DNA of 24,189 bases from DATFXF01 sp035258565 (GTDB lineage Bacteria; Acidobacteriota; Terriglobia; Acidiferrales; UBA7541). A model generated the notes under the pieces. The model was not told the origin of the DNA and did not search any database. It was given only the letters and a program-made list of their open reading frames with translations. The stretch covers positions 1 through 24,189 of the forward strand of contig DATFXF010000356.1 in NCBI GenBank assembly GCA_035258565.1, written 5' to 3'. Positions 8,507-16,160 of this stretch are shown here, in pieces. The position numbers and the translations under genes are program-made. Position 1 is the stretch's first letter. The number at the start of each line of letters is the position of its first letter.

Positions 8507-9757
8507 TTATCCCGCCTTTTCGAGCAAGTTCCAGTTGATTTCTCGGCTGCGGACCATTTCCGCCGTGACCACGAAGTCGCGGGTCTTCCGCTGCGCCGGA
8601 AGGTGGTACATCAGCTCGAGCATCAGGTCTTCCAGAATCATGCGCAGTCCGCGGGCGCCCACCTTGCGCTGGAGCGCCAGGTCGGCCACAGTCGCCAGCG
8701 CGTCGTCGGTGAAGCGCAGCCGCACGTTTTCAAATTCAAAGAGCCGCTGGTATTGACGGATCAGCGCGTTCTTGGGCTCGGTGAGGATGCGGATCAGCGC
8801 CGCCTTGTCCAAGTCCCCGAGCACGCCCACCACCGGCAGCCGGCCGACGAACTCCGGAATCAGGCCATAGCGGATCAGGTCGGTGGGCTGCGCCTGCTCG
8901 AGAAGTTCGATGTTGCGGCGCTGTGCGGTGGCTGGCTGGGCATCGGAGTGGAAGCCCAGTGACTTCTGACCCACGCGCCGCTCGATGATTTTTTCGAGCC
9001 CCACGAAGGCCCCGCCGCAGATGAACAGGATATTCGTCGTGTCCACCGGCGTGAACTCCTGGTGGGGGTGCTTGCGACCGCCCTGCGGAGGCACGTTGGC
9101 GGTGGTGCCCTCGAGAATCTTCAGCAGCGCCTGCTGCACGCCCTCGCCGGAGACGTCGCGGGTAATCGACGGATTCTCGTCCTTTTTGGAAATCTTGTCG
9201 ATCTCGTCGATGTAGATGATGCCCTGCTGGGCTTTGTTCACGTCGTTTTCCGCATTCTGGAGCAACTTCAGAATGATGTTCTCGACGTCTTCGCCGACGT
9301 AGCCGGCTTCGGTGAGTGTCGTCGCATCCACAATCGCAAAGGGCACTTCGAGCATCCGCGAGAGGGTCTGTGCCAGGAGTGTCTTCCCGGTTCCGGTGGG
9401 GCCGATTAGCAGAATGTTGGATTTCGTTAGCTCGACGTCGCCCGGCTGGCGGTTCAGAAAAATCCGTTTGTAGTGATTGTAAACGGCCACCGCCAGCTTC
9501 TTCTTCGTCTTGTCCTGGCCGATGACGTAGCTGTCGAGGAAGGCCTTAATCTCGGGCGGGCGTGGCAACCGCCTGTTCGCCGGACTGATCTGTTCGCGCT
9601 TCTCGTCTTCGAGAATCTGCTGGCAGACGCTGACGCACTCGTTGCAGATATAGGCGCGCGGGTACTCCGACGGCGAGCTGATGAGCTTCTCGACCTGCTC
9701 CTGCGTCTTATGGCAGAAGGAGCAGCGCAGCGGTTCGTCGGTGCTGAATTTTCTCAC
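8507..9757 (-). CDS. clpX: ATP-dependent Clp protease ATP-binding subunit ClpX
   Basis: ClpX unfolds substrates and feeds them to ClpP. With the chosen start the protein has 416 residues. The N-terminal zinc-binding domain has CxxC at 12-15 and 38-41. Walker A GPTGTGKT is at 120-127 and Walker B IIYIDEID at 181-188. The RKH pore loop is at about 229-231. The ClpP-docking loop reads LGF instead of the commoner IGF. The frame extends upstream to a GTG at 9796, but that codon has no ribosome-binding site. The GTG at 9757 gives an N terminus (MRKFSTDEPLRCSFC) that matches typical ClpX proteins and has GGAGG upstream, though spaced 11 bases. A G5/C5 inverted repeat at 9801-9819 lies in the leader. 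clpX follows clpP and precedes lon. Confidence 0.96.
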   Translation of the reverse strand: MRKFSTDEPLRCSFCHKTQEQVEKLISSPSEYPRAYICNECVSVCQQILEDEKREQISPANRRLPRPPEIKAFLDSYVIGQDKTKKKLAVAVYNHYKRIFLNRQPGDVELTKSNILLIGPTGTGKTLLAQTLSRMLEVPFAIVDATTLTEAGYVGEDVENIILKLLQNAENDVNKAQQGIIYIDEIDKISKKDENPSITRDVSGEGVQQALLKILEGTTANVPPQGGRKHPHQEFTPVDTTNILFICGGAFVGLEKIIERRVGQKSLGFHSDAQPATAQRRNIELLEQAQPTDLIRYGLIPEFVGRLPVVGVLGDLDKAALIRILTEPKNALIRQYQRLFEFENVRLRFTDDALATVADLALQRKVGARGLRMILEDLMLELMYHLPAQRKTRDFVVTAEMVRSREINWNLLEKAG

Positions 9758-9886
9758 CGGTCTGTTAGCCTCCGTCGGCCTACCCCTCTCGAACACGGTA
9801 GGGGGCCGAGCACTCCCCCCATTCTAGGCTCTTTTTCTCCCCGGCGGCACGGCAACACCATTCTGATACTAACTGTTTCGCACGGG

Positions 9887-10507
9887 CTAGCGGTGCTTGT
9901 GAATGATCTCGTCGATCAAACCGTAATCCTTGGCCTGCTGCGCGGACATGATGAAATCGCGCTCGACGTCCTTCTCGATCTTTTCGGGTGGCTGCGAGCT
10001 GTGCTGCGCGAGCAGCGTATTGATCACGGTGCGCATGCGCAGGATCTCCTTGGCATGGATGTCGATGTCGGTGGCCTGGCCGGAGAGGCCCGACAGCCAG
10101 GGCTGGTGAATCAGGATGCGTGAGTTGGGCAGGGCGAAGCGCTTCTTCGGGGCCCCGGCCGCGAGCAGCAGCGCAGCGATGGACGCGGCCTGGCCGACGC
10201 AGATGGTCACCACGTTGGGGCGGACAAACTGCATCGTGTCATAGATGGCCATGCCCGCGGTGATCGAGCCGCCGGGCGAATTGATATAGAGCGAGATGTC
10301 CTTCTCCGGGTCCTCGGCTTCCAAAAAGAGCAGTTGCGCGGTCACCAGATTGGCAACGTGATCGTCCACCGGCGTGCCGATGAAGATGATGTTGTCCTTC
10401 AGCAGCCGAGAATAAATGTCGTAGGCCCGCTCGCCCCGGTTGGTCTGCTCGACCACCATGGGGATGAGCGTTGTGCCGCGTAGGCCGGGATCGTTTGGAT
10501 AAGTCAT
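9887..10507 (-). CDS. clpP: ATP-dependent Clp protease proteolytic subunit ClpP
   Basis: ClpP is the serine-protease barrel of ClpXP. The chosen start gives 206 residues, the usual size. The catalytic triad is visible: Ser109 in GQAASIAALLLAAG, His134 in RILIHQPW and Asp184 in VERDFIMSA. NSPGGSITAGMAIYDTM forms the oxyanion and handle region. The frame stays open to 10600, which would add 31 residues overlapping the end of tig with no family resemblance, so the ATG at 10507 is preferred. It starts a typical propeptide (MTYPNDPG...LIPMVVEQT). No strong Shine-Dalgarno precedes it; translational coupling to tig, 41 bases upstream, is possible. Confidence 0.96.
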   Translation of the reverse strand: MTYPNDPGLRGTTLIPMVVEQTNRGERAYDIYSRLLKDNIIFIGTPVDDHVANLVTAQLLFLEAEDPEKDISLYINSPGGSITAGMAIYDTMQFVRPNVVTICVGQAASIAALLLAAGAPKKRFALPNSRILIHQPWLSGLSGQATDIDIHAKEILRMRTVINTLLAQHSSQPPEKIEKDVERDFIMSAQQAKDYGLIDEIIHKHR

Positions 10508-10548
10508 CGAAACAGTCGGATGCGCTGAGGAAGCCGGTTCGAACCCTA

Positions 10549-11823
10549 TTACTTCTTCGCTTCGGCTGTCGTGTGGATCCGGGTATTTCGGCAGAGCCAC
10601 TCGAGAGTCTTATCACTCCGGAGCTTCGCCTTCATCCTATCCAGCGTTCCTTGCTTTGTCAAGCGCGCCCGGAGGGCGCTGGCCGATTCGCCACTGCGTT
10701 CGGCCAGCGTCGCGAGCTCGCGCTCGAGCTCCGGTTCCTCGACCTCGATGCCTTCGGCGGTGGCGATGCGGTCGAGAATCAGCTCGGCCTTCACGTCTTC
10801 GATAGCGCGCTCGCGCTGGCGTCGGCGCAGCGCCACCCAGTCGACGTTCACCGCCTGCGGGTTCACCCCCTGTGCCGCCAAGGCGCGCACGGCGCGCTCG
10901 AGCCGCACATCCATCTGATGCTCGACGAGCGCATCGGGTACGGGGAAGTCGTGCGCGGCGATCAGCTTGCTCAGAATGCGGTCGCGCGCCTGATCCTTCT
11001 GGCGGTCGTCGCGCGCCGCCTCGAGGCTCCGGCGGATCTTCGCCCGCAGCTCTTCGAGCGTCGTTGCGTCGCTCGCCTCTTTGGCAAACTCGTCGTTCAG
11101 CTCGGGCAGCTTTTTCTCCTTGATGGCCAGGAGTTCGATCGCATAGTGGATGACCTTCCCGGCGAGCTTGGCGTCAGGATAATCCGCTGGGTAGCGAACC
11201 TCGAAGCGGCGGTGCTCGCCCACCTGCGCGCCACGCAGATTTTCATTGAAGGCATCAAGCGTTTCCTCCGCGCCGACGTGGCAGAGCACATTGTCTGCCT
11301 GGAGCGGCTCGCCGCCGCCCACCGGCGTGCCCAGCAGCTTGAGCTGTGCGTAGTCACCGTCCTGGATCGCGCGGCCCTCGATCGGCACGAAGACCGCGGC
11401 GCGCTCGCGCAACTCGGTGAGCGCTTTCTCAACGTCGGCATCGGAAATCTCGAGCGCTTCCACTTCGACGTCGAGGTTCTTGTAGTCACCCAGGGTGAAT
11501 TCAGGCAGCACCTCGAACGTCGCGCGAAACTTCAGCGGGCCGCCTTCGGTGAAATCCACCTTGTCCACTTGCGGCCGCGTCACCGGCACGAGCTTGCTTT
11601 CGCTGACCGCCTGTTCGATGCGATTCGGCACCAGCGACTGCAAGACTTCGCTCTTAATGTCTTCGGCAAAGCGCCGACGAATCAGTGTCACCGGCGCCTT
11701 TCCGGGGCGGAAGCCGGGGACGCGCGCCACGCGCGCGAACTCGCGGGCTACGCGCTCCATCGCCCGTTGCACTTCTTCGGCCGGGATTTCGAGTTCCAGT
11801 TCGCGCCGGGTGGACTCGTTCAT
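10549..11823 (-). CDS. tig: Trigger factor, ribosome-associated chaperone
   Basis: Trigger factor binds the ribosome exit tunnel at L23 and folds nascent chains. The 424-residue protein has the N-terminal ribosome-binding domain with the signature loop GFRPGKAP at 37-44 (canonical GFRxGKxP). An FKBP-type prolyl isomerase domain (about 150-235) and a helical C-terminal chaperone domain with many charged residues follow. The ATG at 11823 lacks an obvious ribosome-binding site. Family members often carry a few more N-terminal residues, so a non-ATG start slightly upstream cannot be excluded. It is the first gene of the tig-clpP-clpX-lon block. The promoter should lie in the 11824-12000 stretch, where no clear -35/-10 pair was seen. 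Confidence 0.95.
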   Translation of the reverse strand: MNESTRRELELEIPAEEVQRAMERVAREFARVARVPGFRPGKAPVTLIRRRFAEDIKSEVLQSLVPNRIEQAVSESKLVPVTRPQVDKVDFTEGGPLKFRATFEVLPEFTLGDYKNLDVEVEALEISDADVEKALTELRERAAVFVPIEGRAIQDGDYAQLKLLGTPVGGGEPLQADNVLCHVGAEETLDAFNENLRGAQVGEHRRFEVRYPADYPDAKLAGKVIHYAIELLAIKEKKLPELNDEFAKEASDATTLEELRAKIRRSLEAARDDRQKDQARDRILSKLIAAHDFPVPDALVEHQMDVRLERAVRALAAQGVNPQAVNVDWVALRRRQRERAIEDVKAELILDRIATAEGIEVEEPELERELATLAERSGESASALRARLTKQGTLDRMKAKLRSDKTLEWLCRNTRIHTTAEAKK

Positions 11824-12110
11824 CTGGTGTTCGCTGGATGGTATGCGGGAAGACCCAACAAGCGAGGTCGGTCCGGAAATCAGAGTATAGGCTACCTCCT
11901 CGACGGCGTCAACCGTGCGACGCTCGTGACGCTGCCGGCTACTCCATTTTCGTCCGGGGCCGCGCGCCTACTTCATTGCGTCACTGAGCAAGCGGCGAAA
12001 AGGTCGCGGTGCGCGCTCGACACGGTGGTCGCCGCAAAGGCCTTGTTGAAGGAATCCGGAAGGGATTTTCCTGGTCTACAACGTCCTCCGATTCATCTCA
12101 GCCATCTCTA
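11824..12110. other. Non-coding stretch upstream of tig
   Basis: About 290 bases between tig and the MFS remnant. I see no gene, RNA or repeat here. Open frames crossing it on the plus strand are antisense extensions through tig and show no protein-like composition. It should hold the tig promoter on the minus strand, but I could not identify it. Confidence 0.5.
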
Positions 12111-12114
12111 TGTC

Positions 12115-12360
12115 ATGCGCGGCTCAGCCGCTTACCGCTCTGTTTTGCCGGCATTCTGGTCCCTGCCCACCATCACGTTGAGCGCCTCGGCGGCGGCCGT
12201 TTCAACTCGATAGGCAACCTAGGCGGCTTCTGCGGGCCTTACGTCGTAGGCTACTTGAGCACTCGAACTCACTCCTTCACGCCTGGCTTGGTCCACCTGC
12301 TGGTCGGCTCGTTTCCTTCCGGGCTGCTGGCGTTCTTCTTGCGTGTCCACCGGCGTTCTA
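12115..12360 (+). pseudogene. C-terminal remnant of an MFS transporter, frameshifted
   Basis: Two overlapping plus-strand frames hold successive pieces of the last helices of a major facilitator transporter of the anion:cation symporter type. The first (frame of 12166) reads FWSLPTITLSASAAAV. After a shift near 12198 the second reads FNSIGNLGGFCGPYVVGYL and then a hydrophobic helix ending LLAFFLRVHRR. Intact relatives have FWxLPT...AAAxGIAL(I/V)NSIGNLGGFxGPYxVG without a break, so a few residues are also missing at the join. Nothing upstream resembles helices 1-10. This is a decayed 3' fragment and not a working gene. It is not a copy of the intact MFS gene at 18370, which lacks this signature. 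Confidence 0.7.
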
Positions 12361-12426
12361 CTAGTTTGGCATCGAGCAGACAAAAGGACGGAGGGCCAAT
12401 GGAGGACGGGTTGTGAAGACGCGGCG

Positions 12427-13341
12427 CTAATTCTCTGCCACGACGGGGTTGCGCAACACTCCCAGTTTTTCCGTTTCCACCTCTACCACGTCGCCGGGCT
12501 GGAGGAACACGGGGGGCTTGCGGAAAAAACCGACACCGCCGGGGGTTCCGGTGGAAATGATGTCCCCGGGTTTGAGCGTCAAGGTTTGAGAAAGATAAGA
12601 GATGAGAAAAGAAGCACCGAAATACAGGTTGGCGGTGCTGGACGATTGCATCGTCCGCCCATTGAGCCGCAGTTCCAGCTTCAAGACGTCTGCGCGGGCG
12701 ACGTCGGCGCGCGGCACCAAGTAAGGCCCGCACGGCGCGAAGGTGTCACAGTTTTTTCCCCGGAACCATTGGCCGTCTGCAAACTGCAGGTCGCGCGCGG
12801 AAACGTCATTGAGGTTGGTGTAACCGGCCACACACTCGAGAGCCTCGTCCTCCGACACGCGGCGCGCCCTTCGTCCGATGACCAGGCCAAACTCCGCCTC
12901 ATAGTCCACCTTCCCCGCCGCCGCTTTGGGCAATATCACAGGCGCTCCGTGTCCGATGAGGTTCCCCGGCAGTTTGGCGAAGAAGATCGGTACCGCGGGT
13001 GGATCCATCTTGAGCTCCTCAACATGGTCCCGGTAGTTCATGCCTACGCAAATGACCTTACCGGCATCGGGCACAGGAGGGGCAAAGCATACTTTGGCCT
13101 CACTCGACACCACGCCGTCAGGTGGCGAGGGGTGCTCAAGAGCTGCCACGGCCACCCGCCGTGCGTCGTCCCAGGCATTTGCTTCTAGCAATTGCCGCAT
13201 GCTTTGAAAAGGGGAATGAGGCGTCGGTGGGTCCGACTTGGACCCCCGCAACCAGGCGTCGGCGCGGGCCAGATCCACCACGCGTCCGTCGCCAGCAGCG
13301 CCTAGAACAAGATCAGGATTGTAAAAGGTCAGCAGGTGCAC
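12427..13341 (-). CDS. Fumarylacetoacetate hydrolase family protein
   Basis: This enzyme belongs to the FAH family, which cleaves or isomerises carbon-carbon bonds in diketo acids, often in aromatic-acid degradation. The 304-residue chain has the N-terminal GDGRVVDLARA segment and the core from KVICVGMNYRDH (about 95-106). Metal ligands are Glu148 and Glu150 in DYEAEFGLVIG and Asp179 in NDVSARD. GTPGGVG at 265-271 is characteristic. The frame is open back through tRNA-Leu, so an inner start is needed. The GTG at 13341 has GGAG seven bases upstream, starts VHLLTF like relatives, and lies downstream of the candidate -10 at 13406-13411. An ATG at 13422 would lie upstream of that -10. The substrate is unknown (acylpyruvate, 2-hydroxyhepta-2,4-diene-1,7-dioate and oxaloacetate relatives share these motifs). 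Confidence 0.88.
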   Translation of the reverse strand: MHLLTFYNPDLVLGAAGDGRVVDLARADAWLRGSKSDPPTPHSPFQSMRQLLEANAWDDARRVAVAALEHPSPPDGVVSSEAKVCFAPPVPDAGKVICVGMNYRDHVEELKMDPPAVPIFFAKLPGNLIGHGAPVILPKAAAGKVDYEAEFGLVIGRRARRVSEDEALECVAGYTNLNDVSARDLQFADGQWFRGKNCDTFAPCGPYLVPRADVARADVLKLELRLNGRTMQSSSTANLYFGASFLISYLSQTLTLKPGDIISTGTPGGVGFFRKPPVFLQPGDVVEVETEKLGVLRNPVVAEN

Positions 13342-13403
13342 TCGGAAACTCCGCGGTGAACGATTTTCGAGACGTAGTCGCACACACTGTTGCTCGATCC
13401 GCT

Positions 13404-13415
13404 GAAGTATACTTC
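13404..13415 (-). promoter_or_regulatory. Palindrome over a candidate -10 box of the FAH gene
   Basis: GAAGTATACTTC is a perfect 12-base palindrome. On the minus strand it contains TATACT (13411-13406), a good -10 box, about 65 bases before the GTG start at 13341. No convincing -35 was found 16-18 bases upstream. A dimeric repressor or activator could bind here; that is inference. Confidence 0.4.
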
Positions 13416-13452
13416 CGACCATAACTGGATCTGGATTCTTGAGACCACCACC

Positions 13453-13469
13453 TATCTTCTTTGAAGATA
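13453..13469. repeat. 7-bp inverted repeat between tRNA-Leu and the FAH gene
   Basis: TATCTTC-TTT-GAAGATA is a perfect inverted repeat with a 3-base loop, 15 bases past the 3' end of tRNA-Leu. No T-run follows on the minus strand, so it is a poor intrinsic terminator. It could be a 3' processing structure or an operator. Confidence 0.4.
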
Positions 13470-13484
13470 AATAATGCTTGGTTT

Positions 13485-13567
13485 GCGGAAGGAGGGATTT
13501 GAACCCCCACGGCCTTTCGGCCACAGGATCCTAAGTCCTGCGCGTCTGCCAGTTCCGCCACTTCCGC
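13485..13567 (-). tRNA. tRNA-Leu (anticodon UAG)
   Basis: The 83-base minus-strand sequence folds as a class II tRNA. The acceptor stem GCGGAAG pairs with CUUCCGC. The anticodon stem CAGGA/UCCUG encloses the loop CUUAGGA, with anticodon UAG at 13533-13531. A long variable arm (UGGCCGAAAGGCCG) is typical of leucine tRNA. The T arm has UUCAAAU. CCA is not encoded. The minus-strand TAGAAT at 13583-13578, a few bases upstream of the 5' end, could be its -10 box. Confidence 0.96.
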
Positions 13568-13577
13568 TAAGCCACTG

Positions 13578-13583
13578 ATTCTA
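13578..13583 (-). promoter_or_regulatory. Candidate -10 box of tRNA-Leu
   Basis: TAGAAT on the minus strand lies 11 bases before the mature tRNA 5' end, which would put the transcription start within a few bases of the tRNA. No good -35 was seen. Confidence 0.35.
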
Positions 13584-13622
13584 CATGACCCGGAGATTTA
13601 GGAACAGGCGTGCAGCAACAGT

Positions 13623-13640
13623 GGCCGCATTTAAACGGCC
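13623..13640 (-). other. Small hairpin downstream of the ACT gene
   Basis: GGCCG and CGGCC are separated by eight A/T-rich bases, about 50 bases past the ACT-gene stop. The 5-bp stem lacks a following T-run on the minus strand, so it is only a weak terminator candidate. The rest of 13568-13690 shows nothing recognisable. Confidence 0.25.
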
Positions 13641-13690
13641 AAGTTTGCAATTCCGCTGGCCAGCAGGCCCAGCTGTGTTGCTCAGCGTTC

Positions 13691-14080
13691 CTAAGCCGTT
13701 GCCGTCGCGGCCTTGGCTGCAGCCTCTACGGTGTAGACCACAACAGCCTTTTTCCCGCCCTTCGGCGCTGTGGCGTAGATCGTATCCAGGTTCACCCCTT
13801 TAGCCGCCAGCTTGTCTAACCACTGCGCCAGTGCACCGGGCTTATTTGGCAGCTCGTATTGCTCTGCTTCGGTCTCCTGATAGCTGAGCCTGGCTTCGTC
13901 CAGGGCCTTCTTTGCTCGCCTAGCATCCTCGGCAACGAGTTGAACCATACCGCTCGTCCCCTGGGCTGTTCCCAAGAGGGCGAGAATATTTACCTTCGCG
14001 TTCCCCAGGGTTCTTGCGATCTCAAGGACTGCACCAGGTTGGTTCTGAACAGCGATGGTGAACTGCTTGGTCTTGGCCAT
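13691..14080 (-). CDS. Tandem ACT-domain protein
   Basis: This 129-residue protein is made of two ACT folds, roughly residues 5-65 and 68-120. ACT domains bind amino acids or similar small ligands and usually regulate metabolic enzymes. The first repeat has QNQPGAVLEIARTLGNAKVNILAL, with the ligand-interface Gly and the helix-strand pattern of the family. The second has ELPNKPGALAQWLDKLAAKGVNLDTI. No catalytic domain is attached, so it is a stand-alone regulator or sensor; its partner is unknown. The C terminus is alanine-rich. The ATG has AAGGAG eight bases upstream, and a good promoter lies at 14118-14145. The adjacent gene on the same strand is tRNA-Leu, but a link to leucine metabolism is not shown. 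Confidence 0.85.
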   Translation of the reverse strand: MAKTKQFTIAVQNQPGAVLEIARTLGNAKVNILALLGTAQGTSGMVQLVAEDARRAKKALDEARLSYQETEAEQYELPNKPGALAQWLDKLAAKGVNLDTIYATAPKGGKKAVVVYTVEAAAKAATATA

Positions 14081-14117
14081 GTCGGCATCTCCTTCCTTCG
14101 GTCAGTTATGGCGAGAG

Positions 14118-14145
14118 ATTATACCGTTGCTCAGACTGGGGACAA
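14118..14145 (-). promoter_or_regulatory. Sigma-70-type promoter of the ACT-domain gene
   Basis: On the minus strand TTGTCC (14145-14140) is followed after 16 bases by a perfect TATAAT (14123-14118). Transcription would begin near 14111, giving a leader of about 30 bases to the ATG at 14080. This is the best promoter match I found in the window. Confidence 0.6.
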
Positions 14146-14399
14146 ACACTCCACAGTTGGTTTCGCCCTCCACGGCCGCAGCCATGAGGAGCGCTACGGC
14201 TTGGCGGTAGAGAGATTCGGTTTTGCACTTAGGCTAAGTCTGGGCTGAAGCGAAGGCGTTCGATCTGACAGCAGTGGGGCTGATCCGGAGTCTTCGTCGG
14301 CGCCGCGAGACTGGAAAAGTTGTCGGTCGAGCTAGAGCGGCATCTGGACGGTGCTGCGCGGCGCTCAGCACGCCAACTAAGCGGTCTGGTAAGAGGGTG
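14146..14399. other. Intergenic stretch with no recognised gene
   Basis: Short open frames cross this region on both strands, but none has a ribosome-binding site with family resemblance. It lies between the ACT-gene promoter and the 3' end of the PilZ gene. I see no terminator with a T-run. Confidence 0.45.
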
Positions 14400-15908
14400 T
14401 TATCTGGGACCGCGGAGTACAGACCCACTGTTTGGATCGCGCACGCGTTGCCCGGCCTCTTTGGCCAGAGAGTCGAGCACAGCTTTGGATTGTTGGTTCA
14501 CGGCGGCCACAGCGGCGACCATCCAGGAGGTCACAAGGGACTCCAACTTTTCGCTGAACTGCTGGGCGGACTTCTCGCCCATGCGGGCCACCTCCTCCTG
14601 CCAAGTCCGCTGCCATGCCTCGCAATCCGCTCGGTGTGTGGAATTGAGCGACGCAAGAGAGGATTCAAGCCGCTCACGGCTCTCCGTGACGGCCAGGTCA
14701 GCGTCCACTGCCGCCCGCCGCTGGAATTCCTTTAGCGTGGTGCTCGCAGCGGATTCGACTTGCGCCCTTGTTTCGGCGGCCCGGGCCTCAATGTGGGCTG
14801 CAGCCTCGCTCGTCGTGGCCTGTCCCTTTTCGACAAGGCGGACGAGCTGCCGGTCGGCGATCCGCGCCGTCTCATCGTTGAATTCGGTTACCGCGCGCTC
14901 AACGGAATCGCGCAGCCGCGAGGAGCATTGGTCCTGTAGCTTCTGGGCGGCCTCTTGAAGGAACCCATGCGCCTCGGCGAGGGTTTGTTGAATCTCCTCC
15001 TTCTCTTTTTCAAGTTGGCGGGTTGTCTCTTCAGCACGGGCGCGGGAGGCTTCGAGTGATTCCTGCCATTGCCCGCGAGCCTGGCTGAGCTGTGTTTTGA
15101 GCTGTTCGCGAAGTTCCTCTCGGGCTGCGGCCAGTTGCTGCGGCCGGCGCTCTTCTAAGTGACGCACGCTGGCCTTGGCTGCATCCTCGATGGCCTGCAC
15201 AGCTTGCGAGACCGCTGCAGCAAGATAGGATGTCGTTGCCGATTCCACCGCCTTTTCCACCGCTCGTTCGAGCTTTGCCTCTAAGGCCACAAGCAGCCGG
15301 TCGGCGGGGCTCATCTCCTGATGTGGCTTCGCGGTGTCAGACGCTGGCACTGGCGTTTTCGACTTAGGTCCCTCAGGCGGCGAGGAGGCAGATCCCACGG
15401 TGTCTACCGTGGCCGAGGATGGCAATGCATGGAGCTTTTCTTCGTTTTGCACAGCAGTTTCGGCCCCTCTCGGGGACAAGTCGGCTTTGGCGGAATGGGC
15501 TACGGCGCCGGCCGACGCCGGAAACCGTAGCCAGTCCTTCGGAGCCGAGTTAATCCCCCAAATGTTGGCTGGGTTCTCGAGTTCCACGCCCACTTGATAG
15601 AGGTCGTGTGGGCTGCCAGGCAAGCGCATAAATCTGACCTGTGCGCGTACCAACTTGGGTTTGCTCTTAGCTTCCTGGTCCAGGATCCCCAAGGCAATCC
15701 AGGAACCCGGCTGGTGTGCATACCGGGAAGGATAGCGGCAACCATGACAGTTTATGGTCACCGCCGAGGTCTGCTCCAGGAATTTCTGTCCGATTCTATC
15801 TAAACCGGAAACGATCAGCGGGACGGTCTGCCCAATGCGCGTGCTCCGCCTCGCATCGCTGCGTGTTTCCCGGATGGGTGTCGCCTTGCTGGCCCCCTGG
15901 CTACTCAC
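14400..15908 (-). CDS. PilZ domain protein with long C-terminal coiled coil
   Basis: With the chosen start this is 502 residues. Residues 20-130 look like a PilZ domain: RRSTR at 20-24 fits the RxxxR c-di-GMP motif, followed by beta-rich sequence. The second PilZ motif (D/N-x-S-x-x-G) is replaced by INCHGC at 52-57. A Pro/Ser/Ala-rich linker (about 130-205) leads to some 280 residues of charged heptad-like helix rich in Ala, Glu, Gln and Arg, a predicted coiled coil. No signal peptide or transmembrane helix is evident, so it is probably cytoplasmic. The frame is open to a TTG at 16061 without a properly spaced ribosome-binding site. The GTG at 15908 has GAGGGGG five bases upstream and starts just before the PilZ domain. 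The role is unknown; motility or cell-surface signalling is plausible. Confidence 0.8.
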   Translation of the reverse strand: MSSQGASKATPIRETRSDARRSTRIGQTVPLIVSGLDRIGQKFLEQTSAVTINCHGCRYPSRYAHQPGSWIALGILDQEAKSKPKLVRAQVRFMRLPGSPHDLYQVGVELENPANIWGINSAPKDWLRFPASAGAVAHSAKADLSPRGAETAVQNEEKLHALPSSATVDTVGSASSPPEGPKSKTPVPASDTAKPHQEMSPADRLLVALEAKLERAVEKAVESATTSYLAAAVSQAVQAIEDAAKASVRHLEERRPQQLAAAREELREQLKTQLSQARGQWQESLEASRARAEETTRQLEKEKEEIQQTLAEAHGFLQEAAQKLQDQCSSRLRDSVERAVTEFNDETARIADRQLVRLVEKGQATTSEAAAHIEARAAETRAQVESAASTTLKEFQRRAAVDADLAVTESRERLESSLASLNSTHRADCEAWQRTWQEEVARMGEKSAQQFSEKLESLVTSWMVAAVAAVNQQSKAVLDSLAKEAGQRVRDPNSGSVLRGPR

Positions 15909-16105
15909 AACGTCCCCCTCAAGTAGGGTCGGATGGCTGGAGATTAGCACTGCACTGGTACCGAAGCGAACACGACAAAATGGTTCCTGGTGCGAGATAG
16001 TTACCCTGGGGGCTCGGGGGGCGGAAAGGTTCAAGAACGACTCTTGAAATTTGTCCAGCAACTCCCTTGCTGGCGACGAAGCGAAAGAAACTGTGTAGAA
16101 AGCTT

Positions 16106-16114
16106 TGCTATACT
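16106..16114 (+). promoter_or_regulatory. Extended -10 promoter of the exported protein gene
   Basis: TGCTATACT is an extended -10 element (TGn plus TATACT), about 47 bases before the ATG at 16161. No good -35 is present, as is common for extended -10 promoters. It lies in the divergent region shared with the PilZ gene. Confidence 0.45.
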
Positions 16115-16160
16115 GAGCTCGAGTATCTGCAATGGACAGCCTCCAGGCGTGAGGTGCTTG

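Noticed and set aside
10471..12213. A 580-codon plus-strand open frame opposite tig
   Set aside because: It is antisense to tig across nearly its whole length and reflects GC-rich codon use. Its sequence has no domain-like pattern except the last 16 codons, which belong to the MFS remnant.
12009..12416. A 135-codon plus-strand frame as an intact small membrane protein
   Set aside because: Only its second half resembles anything (MFS terminal helices). The first half has no protein-like pattern, and the matching upstream piece lies in another frame, so it is treated as a pseudogene.
13342..13524. Longer FAH-family reading frame reaching into tRNA-Leu
   Set aside because: The extension reads through the tRNA and the promoter region. 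The GTG at 13341 has a spaced ribosome-binding site and gives a family-like N terminus.
13485..13567. tRNA-Leu as an integration site for a mobile island
   Set aside because: No integrase and no second copy of the tRNA 3' end is seen within the window, so there is nothing to support an attachment site.
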